NCBI RefSeq assembly: GCF_013408445.1
Contig: NZ_JACBZL010000001.1
Location: 124,001 to 188,000, forward strand
From: Corynebacterium tuberculostearicum
Lineage (GTDB): Bacteria > Actinomycetota > Actinomycetes > Mycobacteriales > Mycobacteriaceae
Direction: 5' to 3'
DNA length: 64,000 nt
Both the position numbers and the translations under genes were made by a program. The notes under the pieces are model-generated. The model worked only from the letters and a program-made list of their open reading frames with translations, was not told where the DNA came from and did not search any database. Each line of letters begins with the position of its first letter. Within the stretch, counting starts at the first letter, position 1. Positions 25,713 to 35,796 of the stretch are shown one piece after another.

Positions 25713-27158
25713 TTACTTTTCGTTGTCCTGCGCACGGGCTGCGGCCTCAGCCGCGGGAGTACCCGGACGCTTCTTTTGAACCCAGCCCTCGATGTTGCGC
25801 TGTTTGCCACCGGAGACTACGAGTGCTCCCGCAGGAACATCGTCTTTAATTACTGTACCCGCACCGGAGTATGCGCCATCACCGACATTGACCGGAGCGA
25901 TAAACATTGTGTCAGAACCGGTGCGCACGTGGCTGCCGATGGTGGTGTGGTGCTTGTTCACGCCGTCGTAGTTGACGAAGACCGAGGATGCACCGATATT
26001 GGACTGCTCGCCCACGGTGGCGTCACCGATATAGGTCAGGTGCGGAACCTTGGAGCCGCGGCCAATCTGGGCGTTCTTTGCCTCTACGAAGCCGCCGAGC
26101 TTTCCGTCCTCGCCCACGACGGTCTTCGGGCGGATATAGGTAAACGGGCCGACCTTGGCGTTGGTACCAATGACGGAATCGCTGCCATGGGTGCGCACGA
26201 CGGAAGCGCCCTCGCCCACCTGCATGTTGGTCAAGGTGGTGTCGGGGCCAATCTCGGCGTTATCGGCAATGCTGGTTGCGCCCCACAGCTGGGTGCCCGG
26301 GTGAATAATGACATCGGAGCCCACGGTGACGTTGACGCCAATCCAGGTGGTCTCCGGATCCACGATGGTGGCGCCGCCGCGCATCGCCTTTTCTACCATG
26401 CGGCGGTTGAGCTCACGGCCGGCAGCGGCGAGCTGCACGCGGTCATTGACGCCCGCGAGTTCGGCCGGATCCGCTGCTACGTGCGCGCCGACGCCGTGTC
26501 CTGCGGTGCGGGCAATCTCGAGTACATCGGTGATATACAGCTCGCCTTGGGCGTTATTGGAGTCGAGCTTCTGGAGGGCGTCGGCAAGCACGCGCCCATC
26601 AAACGCGAAAACGCCGGAGTTGACCTCATCGACCTGGCGCTGCTCTTCGGTGGCATCCTTTTGCTCCACGATGGCAGACACGCTGCCGTCCTCAGCGCGA
26701 ATGATGCGGCCGTAACCGGTCGGGTCATCGAGGCGCATCGAGAGCACAGTGACCGCGTTGCCCTGCTCGGTGTGGGTGGCGCGCAGGCCCTCGATGGTCT
26801 CTGGGGTAAGCAGCGGGACATCGCCGTTGGTGACAATGACGGTTCCCTCGAAGTCCGGAATCGGCTCCAAGCCGCAGGCCACGGCATGACCGGTGCCCAG
26901 CTGCTCTTCCTGCACCGCCTGTAGTACCTCGCAGTCCAGCTCCTGGGCGATGGCATCCACGGCGGGGGAGACCTGATCGCGCTGGTGGCCTACCACCGTC
27001 ACGATGCGCTCCGGGTTGATCCCGGCCGCAGCATGCAGAGCGTGGCCGAGCAAAGTGCGACCGCCAATCTCATGCAAGGTCTTCTGCTTAGTGGACTTCA
27101 TGCGGGTGCCGGCGCCAGCCGCAAGGACGACGACAGCACACGAGGTTGTTGCTACCAC
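25713..27158 (-). CDS. glmU: Bifunctional GlcNAc-1-P uridyltransferase / GlcN-1-P acetyltransferase
   Basis: GlmU makes UDP-GlcNAc for peptidoglycan. The N-terminal uridyltransferase has [15 protein letters not shown] at residues 12-26 and the [10 protein letters not shown] region. The C-terminal left-handed beta-helix acetyltransferase shows hexapeptide repeats ([37 protein letters not shown]) with the catalytic His in this last segment. The C-terminal [16 protein letters not shown] tail is typical of corynebacteria. The ATG start at 27158 gives 481 residues. It is the first gene of the glmU-prs operon. Confidence 0.96.
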   Translation of the reverse strand: MVATTSCAVVVLAAGAGTRMKSTKQKTLHEIGGRTLLGHALHAAAGINPERIVTVVGHQRDQVSPAVDAIAQELDCEVLQAVQEEQLGTGHAVACGLEPIPDFEGTVIVTNGDVPLLTPETIEGLRATHTEQGNAVTVLSMRLDDPTGYGRIIRAEDGSVSAIVEQKDATEEQRQVDEVNSGVFAFDGRVLADALQKLDSNNAQGELYITDVLEIARTAGHGVGAHVAADPAELAGVNDRVQLAAAGRELNRRMVEKAMRGGATIVDPETTWIGVNVTVGSDVIIHPGTQLWGATSIADNAEIGPDTTLTNMQVGEGASVVRTHGSDSVIGTNAKVGPFTYIRPKTVVGEDGKLGGFVEAKNAQIGRGSKVPHLTYIGDATVGEQSNIGASSVFVNYDGVNKHHTTIGSHVRTGSDTMFIAPVNVGDGAYSGAGTVIKDDVPAGALVVSGGKQRNIEGWVQKKRPGTPAAEAAARAQDNEK

Positions 27159-27225
27159 GGGTTATTGAACTCCTGGGGTCGAGTCTGATTCTTATCCGGA
27201 CTACATCCTATAGCCCGAGTGCGAT

Positions 27226-28422
27226 TTATGTGTGAGAAACCTCTTTGAGGCCGCGGGCGCGCCACACACCGAGGAAACCAATGAGGGCAAGGAAGAGCAG
27301 CGCCGCCTCAGGTCCGGCCAGTGCCACCACGGAGGAAATGCCACCGACGATAAGCAAGATAACGCCCATCATCGTATTGGCCGCACCCACATACTGGGTG
27401 CGCTTATCGCCGCCGGCCATATCCACCACGTAGGTCTTTCGTGCCACGCGAATGGCCGTGTGAGCTAGGTTGACGGCGAAGAAGCCAATCGGCATGACCC
27501 AGGCATTGACCGCATCCGGTGCCCAGTGCGAGCTGGCGACCAAAAGCACCAGCACGACGGAAGCTACGGCCGCGCCCACGGCCATGGTGTTCTTGGAGGA
27601 CTTATCCGAATACACCCCGGAGATGCGCCCGCCCACCAGGGAGGCTAGGCCGGAAGCAAGCACGAATCCGTAGAGCCCGGAAAGGTTGCTGCTGAGCAGC
27701 ACAATAAAGGAGGTCGATAGCGCCGAAACGAGCAGGAGCGCGCGGACGATGACGAAGTTGCGAAATTGGCCGTCGCTGGTAAAAAGCTGCCAGGTATCTT
27801 GCCACCAGCGCTTATCGATGCCCCCTTCGGCTTCCTCTGGCACCGGCTCATCCACGTGCGAAAAGACCCACGCGGCAATGGCCCACGTGGCCGCACCAAC
27901 GGCGAGGACCGTGCCCATCATGGGAATGCTGAGCTCGCCCAAAAAGTAGAGGATAATGCCGGTGAGCAAAGTAGCGCCGCCACCGAGGGCTGCCGCGCTG
28001 CCGGTCACTCGGCCGCGTGCGCCCTTAGAAATCGTGCGCGCTTGCACGTCCTTGCCCGCAATCGAGCACAGCGCGCGGAAGAGGGACAGCGCCGCCAAGG
28101 CCACCAGCACCACCACGCCCAATACCGCCCCGCGGGTAAAAAATGCCGCGAGCGCGATGACCGCGGCGGATACCGCTTGTCCCAGCGAACCGATAATCCA
28201 CAGGCGCTTGCGGGCCCTATAGGTAGTCACCCACGGGGTCAGCGCCGCCTGCGGGAGCATCGAACCGGACTCGCGGATAGGGGTGAGCAGACCGGTAAAG
28301 AACGCAGGCACTCCGGCCGCACTAAAAAGCGCGGGAAGCACCGTCTTGGCAGCAACAATCTGATCGCCCAAATTTTGCAGGCCATTGGACCAGATGAAAT
28401 ACCGGGCGTTGGATTTAGACAT
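27226..28422 (-). CDS. Major facilitator superfamily transporter
   Basis: A 398-residue protein with about eleven to twelve transmembrane helices in two halves, divided near residue 190 by a charged cytoplasmic loop (HVDEPVPEEAEGGIDKRWWQD). An MFS loop-like motif appears after the second half begins (GGRISGVYSDKSSKN). No close family can be named, so substrate is unknown. It is divergent from the TRIC-type channel gene with 122 bases between the starts and lies 67 bases upstream of glmU on the same strand. Confidence 0.8.
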   Translation of the reverse strand: MSKSNARYFIWSNGLQNLGDQIVAAKTVLPALFSAAGVPAFFTGLLTPIRESGSMLPQAALTPWVTTYRARKRLWIIGSLGQAVSAAVIALAAFFTRGAVLGVVVLVALAALSLFRALCSIAGKDVQARTISKGARGRVTGSAAALGGGATLLTGIILYFLGELSIPMMGTVLAVGAATWAIAAWVFSHVDEPVPEEAEGGIDKRWWQDTWQLFTSDGQFRNFVIVRALLLVSALSTSFIVLLSSNLSGLYGFVLASGLASLVGGRISGVYSDKSSKNTMAVGAAVASVVLVLLVASSHWAPDAVNAWVMPIGFFAVNLAHTAIRVARKTYVVDMAGGDKRTQYVGAANTMMGVILLIVGGISSVVALAGPEAALLFLALIGFLGVWRARGLKEVSHT

Positions 28423-28544
28423 GAGAAATGCGATCTTTCAGAGAAACGAGTTGGTTAAATAAGAGCCATGCTGACACGCCGGAGAGTAAAACACGGCCGC
28501 AGTCACGCCGAAATTCTACCCGCGCGGCAGGAGGCCTAAGAATC

Positions 28545-29261
28545 ATGCACGATGTCGATCCCCTCATCAATTCGCTGTACCAAGCCTTCGATCTTCTTGG
28601 CGTGGTTTTGAACGGCATCATTGGCGGCACCCTTGCCCGCCGCCGTGAATTCGACATCGTGGGCTTCGTGTTCCTCGCCCTCTTTTCTGGGCTGGCTGGT
28701 GGCATGATCCGTGACATGCTCATCGGGGATGGAGCGGCGGCAGCGATCTCGGACCCGTGGTACCTCGGCCTTGCGTGCGGAGGTGCTCTCATAGCGTTTC
28801 TTATCGATCTCAAGGGCAAGGCGTGGGAGCTATTTCGCGAGCACGGCGATGCCATCATCCTCGGCGTGTGGTCCACCACCGGCTGCGTTAAGGCGCTCAC
28901 CCACGGCATGCCCCTTATTCCCTGCGTCTTCCTAGGCGTGCTTACCGCGGTGGGCGGGGGAATGGTCCGCGATATTGCCTCCGGGGAAATCCCGTCCATC
29001 TTTGGCGGCAGCCCCCTGTATGCCGTGCCCTCTATCCTCACCGGCATCGTTATGGTTACCTTCGCCGGTTACGGGCAGTTTGCACTCGGCATGGTGGTCG
29101 CGCCGATCGTCGGCAGTGGCATGGCCATCGTGTCCTATTGGCGCGGCTGGGTCCTGCCCCGCGCCGGTGTAGCCCCCGTTAACTACACCGCCGCCCAAGT
29201 GGCGGCTATTGCGAAGAAAGCCGAGCTCAAAGGCTTTCGCCGCGGCAGGAAGAAAAACTAA
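28545..29261 (+). CDS. TRIC-type cation channel family protein (UPF0126)
   Basis: This 238-residue membrane protein has two repeats of three helices plus one, and both repeats carry the family hallmark GG(G)MxRD: GLAGGMIRDMLIG and VGGGMVRDIASG. The family includes prokaryotic trimeric intracellular-cation-type channels, thought to pass monovalent cations. The ATG at 28545 (MHDVDPLINSLYQAFD) has a caggagg ribosome site and places the first helix correctly; upstream extension is basic and unlike the family. A basic C-terminal tail (KGFRRGRKKN) ends it. Confidence 0.87.
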   Translation: MHDVDPLINSLYQAFDLLGVVLNGIIGGTLARRREFDIVGFVFLALFSGLAGGMIRDMLIGDGAAAAISDPWYLGLACGGALIAFLIDLKGKAWELFREHGDAIILGVWSTTGCVKALTHGMPLIPCVFLGVLTAVGGGMVRDIASGEIPSIFGGSPLYAVPSILTGIVMVTFAGYGQFALGMVVAPIVGSGMAIVSYWRGWVLPRAGVAPVNYTAAQVAAIAKKAELKGFRRGRKKN

Positions 29262-29265
29262 AAAG

Positions 29266-29337
29266 CTTCCCCACCAGGACTCGAACCTAGAATGACGGTA
29301 CCAAAAACCGTAGTGTTGCCGATTACACCATGGGGAA
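29266..29337 (-). tRNA. tRNA-Gln (anticodon UUG)
   Basis: The minus strand folds into a full cloverleaf: acceptor TTCCCCA/TGGGGAA, anticodon stem ACGGT/ACCGT around loop TTTTGGT with anticodon TTG, and T-arm with GGTTCGAGTCC. The 3' CCA is not encoded. It lies convergently behind the TRIC gene. Confidence 0.95.
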
Positions 29338-29419
29338 ACACAGCAAAAGCTGTAGGCATAGCGTACCTGACGCCCCCGGGTAAATCACAAATTGCGGGGC
29401 AAAGGATAGGGTAGAGGGT

Positions 29420-30025
29420 ATGGCTCGACAAAGGATGACCGGCCGGAAACGCCGCGAACAACTCATTTCCATCGGACGCGCCGCATTCGCGGAACTAGGC
29501 TTTGAAGGAACCAGCGTCGAAGAGATCGCGGCACGCGCCGGGGTATCCAAACCCGTTGTTTATGAGCACTTCGGGGGCAAGGAAGGCCTCTACGCGGTGG
29601 TTGTTGACCGCGAGATGCTGGCCTTGGAAAAGGTCATTACTGATTCCTTAGAGACCGGAAGCTGGCGCGAGCGCATCGAGCAGGCCGTCATGGCCATTTT
29701 GACCTATGTTGAGGAAGAAACTGATGGCTTTCTCATCTTGGTACGCGATGCCAAGCCCGGCGATGAACGCAGTTTCTCCACGCTGTTGAATTCCGCGGTG
29801 GGCCAGGTTTCCTATATCCTGCGAGAAGCGTTCGAGCACCGCGGCATTGACCCGGATTTGGCGGATATTTACGGCCAAGCGCTGGTGGGAATGGTATCGA
29901 CCACCGCGCAATGGTGGCTGGATGAGCGCAACCCGGACAAGGAAGTCGTCGCCACGCATATTGTCAATCTATGCTGGAATGGTTTGTCCGGTATGGAAGT
30001 AAAGCCCAAGCTAGGAGGCAAATAA
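29420..30025 (+). CDS. TetR/AcrR-family transcriptional regulator
   Basis: A 201-residue repressor-type protein. The N-terminal HTH reads LISIGRAAFAELGFEGTSV then EEIAARAGVSKPVVYEHFGGKEGLY at residues about 14-58, and the rest is a helical ligand-binding domain. The stop is directly followed by the mfd ATG with no gap, so the pair is co-transcribed and probably coupled. A TAGGGT hexamer seven bases upstream of the ATG suggests a leaderless mRNA. Ligand and targets are not visible; no clear palindrome was found in the short upstream region beyond the tRNA. Confidence 0.9.
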   Translation: MARQRMTGRKRREQLISIGRAAFAELGFEGTSVEEIAARAGVSKPVVYEHFGGKEGLYAVVVDREMLALEKVITDSLETGSWRERIEQAVMAILTYVEEETDGFLILVRDAKPGDERSFSTLLNSAVGQVSYILREAFEHRGIDPDLADIYGQALVGMVSTTAQWWLDERNPDKEVVATHIVNLCWNGLSGMEVKPKLGGK

Positions 30026-33000
30026 ATGGCGACCCCAATGCTGGCCGGCCTGCTCAAGGTAGCGGCCTCAGATCCCAAGCTTAAGGGCATGATTTCTCAT
30101 GTGGGCGAAGACCTCCACATCACAGGCTTGGATCAGTCCCGGCCGTGGGCCTTGGGCGCCTTGGCTCATCATGCCCCAGTGCTCGTGGTAACCGCTACGA
30201 GCCGCGAGGCTGAGGACCTTACGGCGGAGCTTACGGCGATGCTGGGGGAGAAGGTGGCCATGTTCCCCTCCTGGGAGACCCTGCCGCACGAGCGCCTGAG
30301 CCCCGGCGTAGACATCATCGGCCGCCGCGCTGAAGTTCTGCACAATCTCGATAGCCTGCAGGTCATCGTCACCGCCGCCCGCGGCCTGTCCCAGCCCATC
30401 CTGCAGGAGGTGGAGGGCCGCGCTCCCGTCCACCTCGAAGAAGATCACGAATATGACTTCGATGAGGTAGTCCGCGAGCTCGAGTTCCGCGCCTATAAGC
30501 ACGTAGACATGGTGGCTAAGCGCGGCGAGTACGCTACGCGCGGCGGCATCATCGATATTTTCCCCACCACGCTGGACTATCCGGTCCGCGTGGAGTTTTG
30601 GGGCGATGAGATTACCGATATCCGCCAATTTTCCGTAGCTGACCAGCGCACCATCCCTGAAATCGAGGTGGGCCGCGTAGACATTTTCCCGGCCCGCGAG
30701 CTGCCTATTACGGACGCTATTGCCAAGCGTGCAGCCGATCTTGCCGTCAAGCACCCCGGCAATCCCGCCTTGGTGGAGCTGCTGACCAAGGTAAGCGAGC
30801 ACATCCCGGCCGAAGGCATGGAGGCGCTCCTGCCCGCGCTTTCCGACGCCCCCATGATCACCCTCCCCGAATTCCTGCGCCCCACCACCCACGTGGTGAT
30901 GGTCGGCCCGGAAAAGACTCGCCGCCGTGTGGCGGATCTAGAAAAGACCGATGCGGAATTCCTCGCTGCCGGTTGGGAGGCCGCGGCCATGGGTGCCGAT
31001 GGCCCGCTGGCTACCGAAGGGCTCGATACCGAGGCATCCAGCTATCGCTCCTATGAGTCGCTCGAGGTCTCCATCAGCGAGTCCAGCCTGCCTTTGTGGA
31101 CTTTCTCCCCACCGGGAATGCTCGCCGCCCCGGAAGAGGAGACCCTCCCGCTCGAATTCGAGCCAGGGCCCACCCCGCGCGGCAATATCGAAGAAATCGA
31201 TGCCATGATGGCCCAACTCCTCGCGCACACCAATGCCGGCGGCCGGGCAGCCTTCATCGCGCCGGCGCAAGGTGCCATCAAGCGTATGGTGGATCGCTTT
31301 GCAGAAAAAGGCATCCGCACCAAGGTGGCCACCCCTGGCTGGGAGCCCACCGCCGGTGAAGTCACCCTCTACCAAGCACTAAGCCACGCCGGCCTGGTAT
31401 TTCCCAAGGTGAAAAAGCCCAAGGATGCCGAGGCCCTCCCACTGGTCGTTGTAACCGAGACGGATCTGACCGGTAACCGCGTAGGCGATATCGCCGAAGC
31501 GAAGCGCCGGCCCGCCAAACGCCGCAATAAGGTTGACCCGCTCGCCCTCAAGCAGGGCGATTTTGTGGTGCACGAGACCCACGGCATCGGCAAGTTCCTC
31601 AAGATGGCCGAGCGCACCATCCAGTCCGGCGATGAAACCAGCCGCCGCGAATACATCGTGCTCGAGTACGCGCCCTCCAAGCGTGGTCAGCCCGCCGATC
31701 AGCTCTGGGTGCCCATGGACTCGCTGGATCTGCTCAGCAAGTACACCGGTGGCGAATCGCCCCACCTGTCCAAGATGGGCGGTTCCGACTGGAAGAACAC
31801 CAAGAAGAAGGCGCGCGCCGCCGTGCGCGAAATCGCCGGCGAGCTGGTCGAGCTCTACGCCAAGCGCCAGGCCGCGCCGGGGCACCAGTTCTCCCCGGAT
31901 AATCCGTGGCAGGCGGAGATGGAGGATAATTTCCCCTTCGTCGAAACCGAAGACCAGATGCTGGCTATCGACGCCGTCAAGCACGATATGGAGTCCACGG
32001 TGCCGATGGACCGCGTGGTCGTCGGCGATGTGGGCTACGGCAAGACCGAGGTGGCCATCCGTGCCGCCTTCAAGGCCGTGCAAGACGGTATGCAGGTGGC
32101 CGTCCTCGTGCCCACCACGCTGCTGGCGCAGCAGCACTTTGATACCTTCAGCGAGCGCATGACCGGCTTCCCGGTCAAGATTGAGGTGCTTTCGCGCTTT
32201 ACCTCAAAGAAGGAAGCCAAGGACATCTTCAAGGGCCTGGCCGATGGCAGCGTCGATATCGTCGTCGGCACCCACCGCCTCCTACAGACTGGCGTGCACT
32301 GGAAGAACCTCGGCCTCATCGTCGTGGACGAGGAGCAGCGCTTTGGCGTGGAGCACAAGGAACACATTAAGGCGCTTAAAGCCAGCGTGGATGTGCTCAC
32401 CATGTCCGCGACACCTATCCCGCGCACCTTGGAGATGTCTATGGCTGGCATCCGCGAGATGTCCACCATCCTGACCCCACCGGAAGACCGCCACCCCGTG
32501 CTGACCTACGTCGGCGCTTACGAGGACAAGCAGGTAGCCGCGGCCATCCGCCGTGAGCTGCTGCGCGATGGTCAAACCTTCTTCATCCACAACAAAGTCT
32601 CTGATATCGAAAAGAAGGCCCGCGAGCTGCGCGACCTGGTACCGGAGGCCCGCGTCGTCGTCGCGCATGGCCAGATGAACGAGGAGGTGCTCGAGCAGAC
32701 CGTCCAGGGTTTCTGGGATCGCGAGTACGACGTATTGGTGTGTACCACCATCGTGGAAACCGGCCTGGATATCGCTAATGCGAATACCCTCATTGTGGAA
32801 AACGCCCACCATATGGGCCTGTCCCAGCTGCACCAGCTGCGCGGGCGCGTGGGCCGCTCCCGCGAGCGCGGCTATGCCTACTTCCTGTACCCCAAGGGGG
32901 CCACGCTCACGGAAACCTCCTATGACCGCCTGGCCACCATCGCTCAAAACAATGACCTTGGTGCCGGCATGGCCGTAGCCATGAAGGACTTGGAGATGCG

Positions 33001-33664
33001 CGGTGCCGGTAACGTGCTCGGTGCCCAACAGTCCGGTCACATTGCCGGTGTGGGCTTCGATCTCTACGTGCGCCTCGTTGGCGAGGCGGTCGAGACCTTC
33101 AAATCGCTCGCTCGCGGCGAGGCCCCCACCGTTACCGATGAAGGCCCGAAGGAAATCCGCATCGATCTCCCCGTGGACGCGCATATTCCGGAGGCTTATA
33201 TCGATTCCGAGCGCCTGCGTCTAGAGGTCTACCGCAAACTTGCAGCCTCGCAAGATAACGATGATCTCAAAGCCGTCATCGAGGAAATGGAAGACCGCTT
33301 CGGCCCACTGCCGCAAGAGGTGTTGCGCCTGCTTTCCGTTGCCCGCCTGCGCCATCAAGCACGCCGCGCCGGCATTTCCGATATCACCGTGCAGGGCACC
33401 CGCGTCAAGTTCCACCCGGTGGAGCTGCCGGATTCCAAGCAGGTGCGTCTCAAGCGCCTATATCCGGGCTCCAGCTTCCGCGCGGCGGCTAAGGCTATCA
33501 ACGTGCCGTTCCCCAAGGCGGGGCGCAATGTCACCTCCCCGAAGCTGCGCGATACCGAGCTCATTCAGTGGGCGGCGGACTTCTTGAGCGCGCTTTTCGA
33601 CGTCGACCCCATCAACGTCAGCGGCGCCCAGCCCACCTCGAACGTGGTCAGCGTAGGGGAGTAG
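30026..33664 (+). CDS. mfd: Transcription-repair coupling factor
   Basis: Mfd removes RNA polymerase stalled at DNA damage and recruits UvrA. The 1212 residues show the UvrB-like N-terminal module (LVVTATSREAEDL, HERLSPGVDIIGRRAEVL), the RNA-polymerase interaction domain (KQGDFVVHETHGIGKFLKM), the RecG-like motor with Walker A GDVGYGKTEVAIRAAFKA and DEEQRFGVEHKE, SATPIPRTLEM, then the TRG segment and C-terminal D7 region. A tetrad ribosome site aggaggc lies at the end of the TetR gene, nine bases before the ATG. It converges with the amino acid permease, stop to stop with no gap. Confidence 0.97.
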   Translation: MATPMLAGLLKVAASDPKLKGMISHVGEDLHITGLDQSRPWALGALAHHAPVLVVTATSREAEDLTAELTAMLGEKVAMFPSWETLPHERLSPGVDIIGRRAEVLHNLDSLQVIVTAARGLSQPILQEVEGRAPVHLEEDHEYDFDEVVRELEFRAYKHVDMVAKRGEYATRGGIIDIFPTTLDYPVRVEFWGDEITDIRQFSVADQRTIPEIEVGRVDIFPARELPITDAIAKRAADLAVKHPGNPALVELLTKVSEHIPAEGMEALLPALSDAPMITLPEFLRPTTHVVMVGPEKTRRRVADLEKTDAEFLAAGWEAAAMGADGPLATEGLDTEASSYRSYESLEVSISESSLPLWTFSPPGMLAAPEEETLPLEFEPGPTPRGNIEEIDAMMAQLLAHTNAGGRAAFIAPAQGAIKRMVDRFAEKGIRTKVATPGWEPTAGEVTLYQALSHAGLVFPKVKKPKDAEALPLVVVTETDLTGNRVGDIAEAKRRPAKRRNKVDPLALKQGDFVVHETHGIGKFLKMAERTIQSGDETSRREYIVLEYAPSKRGQPADQLWVPMDSLDLLSKYTGGESPHLSKMGGSDWKNTKKKARAAVREIAGELVELYAKRQAAPGHQFSPDNPWQAEMEDNFPFVETEDQMLAIDAVKHDMESTVPMDRVVVGDVGYGKTEVAIRAAFKAVQDGMQVAVLVPTTLLAQQHFDTFSERMTGFPVKIEVLSRFTSKKEAKDIFKGLADGSVDIVVGTHRLLQTGVHWKNLGLIVVDEEQRFGVEHKEHIKALKASVDVLTMSATPIPRTLEMSMAGIREMSTILTPPEDRHPVLTYVGAYEDKQVAAAIRRELLRDGQTFFIHNKVSDIEKKARELRDLVPEARVVVAHGQMNEEVLEQTVQGFWDREYDVLVCTTIVETGLDIANANTLIVENAHHMGLSQLHQLRGRVGRSRERGYAYFLYPKGATLTETSYDRLATIAQNNDLGAGMAVAMKDLEMRGAGNVLGAQQSGHIAGVGFDLYVRLVGEAVETFKSLARGEAPTVTDEGPKEIRIDLPVDAHIPEAYIDSERLRLEVYRKLAASQDNDDLKAVIEEMEDRFGPLPQEVLRLLSVARLRHQARRAGISDITVQGTRVKFHPVELPDSKQVRLKRLYPGSSFRAAAKAINVPFPKAGRNVTSPKLRDTELIQWAADFLSALFDVDPINVSGAQPTSNVVSVGE

Positions 33665-35140
33665 CTAGAGGGTGAGCCAGCCGGTGCTCAAGCCCCAAAT
33701 GGCGGTGGCGGCACCGGCAAAGACAATGGCCACCACGCACCACTCGAAGGTGTTGAAGATGCGTTCCTTTTTCCACACACGGGTGCCGACATACGGGATA
33801 AGGCCGGGAACCACGGCCAATGCGCCGAGCAGGACGTAGACGAGGTCGGCCGCATAAATCAGCCACAGGGAATAGATAAACGCGAGCAAAGAAATGACCA
33901 AGTGCTTGCGGTTTTCCTTGCGGCTGACTTCTGGTCCGGAAAGATCGAACTTGATACCCGCCTGCGGGTGAGACAGCCCCTTGCCCCGCAGCGCCAAGAG
34001 CAGCAGGTACAGGGAAGAGAAGATATAGGGCAGCAAGTACATGATGGTTGCCAGCTGCACCATGGCGTTATAGGACGCCTCGTTGAGGTAAAAGACGATG
34101 ATGAACAGCTGGATGGCCATCGTGGAAATCAGCTGCGCTACCCACGGCGCACCCGCCACATTGATGGTTCCGATGCGGCGGGGAATGAGGCCGTCGATGG
34201 CCATCATCACGATGGGCTCGGCGCACAGCATCTGCCAGGAAACATAGGCACCCAAAACTGACAAGCACAGCCCAATAGACACCAGCGCGCCGCCCCAAGG
34301 TCCGATGACCTCGGTGAGCACGGAGGCCATGGAATTATCTGGCAATGCGGCTAGTTCTTCTTTGGTCATCACGCCAAAGCTCAAGGTAGACACGGAAACC
34401 AGCAGTGCCAGTACGGAGAAGAAACCGATGACGGTCGCGCGGCCGACGTCGGTGCGCTTAGAAGCCTGCTTGGAATAAACGGATGCTCCCTCCACGCCGA
34501 TGAAGACCCACACGGTAAAGAGCATGATTCCCTGGACCTGCTCGAAAACGCTGGCCTCAGACGCGCGTCCCCAGAAATCCAAGGTGAATTTATCCCAGCT
34601 GAACCCGAGGAACGCAATGAGCACCACAAAGGCCAGGATGGGCACAATCTTGGCAATTGTGGTGATGAGGTTCATGAACGCGGCCTGCTTAATGCCGCGG
34701 GCAAGTACCGCAAAAATGCCCCAGGATAGGAGGGAGACGGCGATGGCGGAGGTCCAGTAATGGTCGGCGTCGAAAAGCGGCAGGTAATGACCCAAGGTAT
34801 TGAAAAAGAGGGTGGCATAACCCACCTGCGCCATAACGGAGCCCAGCCAGTAGCCCCAGCCGGAGGTAAAACCAATAAAATCGCCGAGGCCGGCCCGCAC
34901 GTAGGAATAAACGCCAGAATCAAGGTGCGGCTTGCGGCGGGCCAGAATTTGAAAAACAAACGCCACAGACAGCATGCCGATGCCCGCTACCAGCCAGCCA
35001 ATGAGCATCGCGCCTGGGCCGGCAACGGAGGCAATGTTTTGGGGCAGCGAGAAAATACCCGCGCCCACGGTGGAACCGATAATCAGCGCGACGAGGGTCC
35101 ACAACGTCACGGAGTGGGATCTATTCTGGCTGGAGGTCAT
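33665..35140 (-). CDS. Basic amino acid/polyamine antiporter (APC superfamily, ArcD/LysI-like)
   Basis: The 491-residue protein has about twelve to thirteen transmembrane helices. The first helix has the APA-family GSTVGAGIFSLP, the broken-helix substrate site. WVFIGVEGASVYSKQASKRTDVG and LCAEPIVMMAIDGLIPRRIG are typical of the arginine:ornithine and lysine exchangers, the latter including the C. glutamicum lysine permease. Substrate choice among these is an inference. It is convergent with mfd and divergent from mazG, with about 57 bases between starts. Confidence 0.88.
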   Translation of the reverse strand: MTSSQNRSHSVTLWTLVALIIGSTVGAGIFSLPQNIASVAGPGAMLIGWLVAGIGMLSVAFVFQILARRKPHLDSGVYSYVRAGLGDFIGFTSGWGYWLGSVMAQVGYATLFFNTLGHYLPLFDADHYWTSAIAVSLLSWGIFAVLARGIKQAAFMNLITTIAKIVPILAFVVLIAFLGFSWDKFTLDFWGRASEASVFEQVQGIMLFTVWVFIGVEGASVYSKQASKRTDVGRATVIGFFSVLALLVSVSTLSFGVMTKEELAALPDNSMASVLTEVIGPWGGALVSIGLCLSVLGAYVSWQMLCAEPIVMMAIDGLIPRRIGTINVAGAPWVAQLISTMAIQLFIIVFYLNEASYNAMVQLATIMYLLPYIFSSLYLLLLALRGKGLSHPQAGIKFDLSGPEVSRKENRKHLVISLLAFIYSLWLIYAADLVYVLLGALAVVPGLIPYVGTRVWKKERIFNTFEWCVVAIVFAGAATAIWGLSTGWLTL

Positions 35141-35197
35141 TGGCCTAAAATACCTTGAATAGCCCCATAATGGGAACTCGGGCTAGACTTTGTGCAC

Positions 35198-35785
35198 ATG
35201 ACTGTGCTGTTGCTCGATGAACGCTGGCCCACCATGATCCCCATGCAGGCATACGGGAAGCTGCGTGGCCCCGTCCACTTCACGGGTGAGGTACCCGTGT
35301 CCGTACGGTGGAATTTTTCCGATCTGCTGGTAGGCGAGGACGCCACCGGCACCTTGGTAAGCACCGACGAACACGATCCGGACACTCGCGCCCGCCTCGC
35401 TAGCGGCGAGCCCGTCATTCGCGCCGAATCCCTCGCAGATCCCATCATGCAAGCGCGCCAGACCATGGCCACGGCGCGGCGCATCGGGGAGTGGGAGCGC
35501 GAGCAAACCCATACTTCCCTCTTGCCGTACCTCGAGGAGGAGTCCGACGAATTCGCCGCGGCCGTGCGCAGCCGCGAACCGGAAAGCGAGATGCTTAAGG
35601 AATTGGGGGATATCTTCCTCCAAGTACTTTTCCATGCGGAAATCTCCACCTTTTCGCTTGACGACGTCGCCCAGAGCTTCCTCACCAAAATGCGCGCCCG
35701 CGCCCCATACCTATTTGATGGCACCACGGAGATTGTCGACGTTGACACGCAAGAGAAGCTGTGGCGCGAAGGCAAGGGAATGTAG
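35198..35785 (+). CDS. mazG: MazG-family nucleotide pyrophosphohydrolase
   Basis: MazG hydrolyses (d)NTPs, clearing non-canonical or excess nucleotides. The catalytic four-helix part has the EExxE-type motif LEEESDEFAAAV and the second metal motif LKELGDIFLQVLFHAEI (ExxD), followed by FLTKMRARAPYLFDG, as in the family. The 195-residue length and the first about 90 residues with an unrelated sequence match the long actinobacterial MazG. The ATG at 35198 is preferred over a GTG two codons earlier; TAGACT eight bases upstream suggests a leaderless mRNA. The lytic transglycosylase-like gene follows 11 bases later. Confidence 0.88.
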   Translation: MTVLLLDERWPTMIPMQAYGKLRGPVHFTGEVPVSVRWNFSDLLVGEDATGTLVSTDEHDPDTRARLASGEPVIRAESLADPIMQARQTMATARRIGEWEREQTHTSLLPYLEEESDEFAAAVRSREPESEMLKELGDIFLQVLFHAEISTFSLDDVAQSFLTKMRARAPYLFDGTTEIVDVDTQEKLWREGKGM

Positions 35786-35796
35786 GATGGCTTCTC

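Noticed and set aside
24771..26924. A 717-codon open frame on the plus strand opposite prs and glmU
   Set aside because: It is antisense to two certain housekeeping genes, has no family motifs, and such long shadow frames are common in GC-rich genomes.
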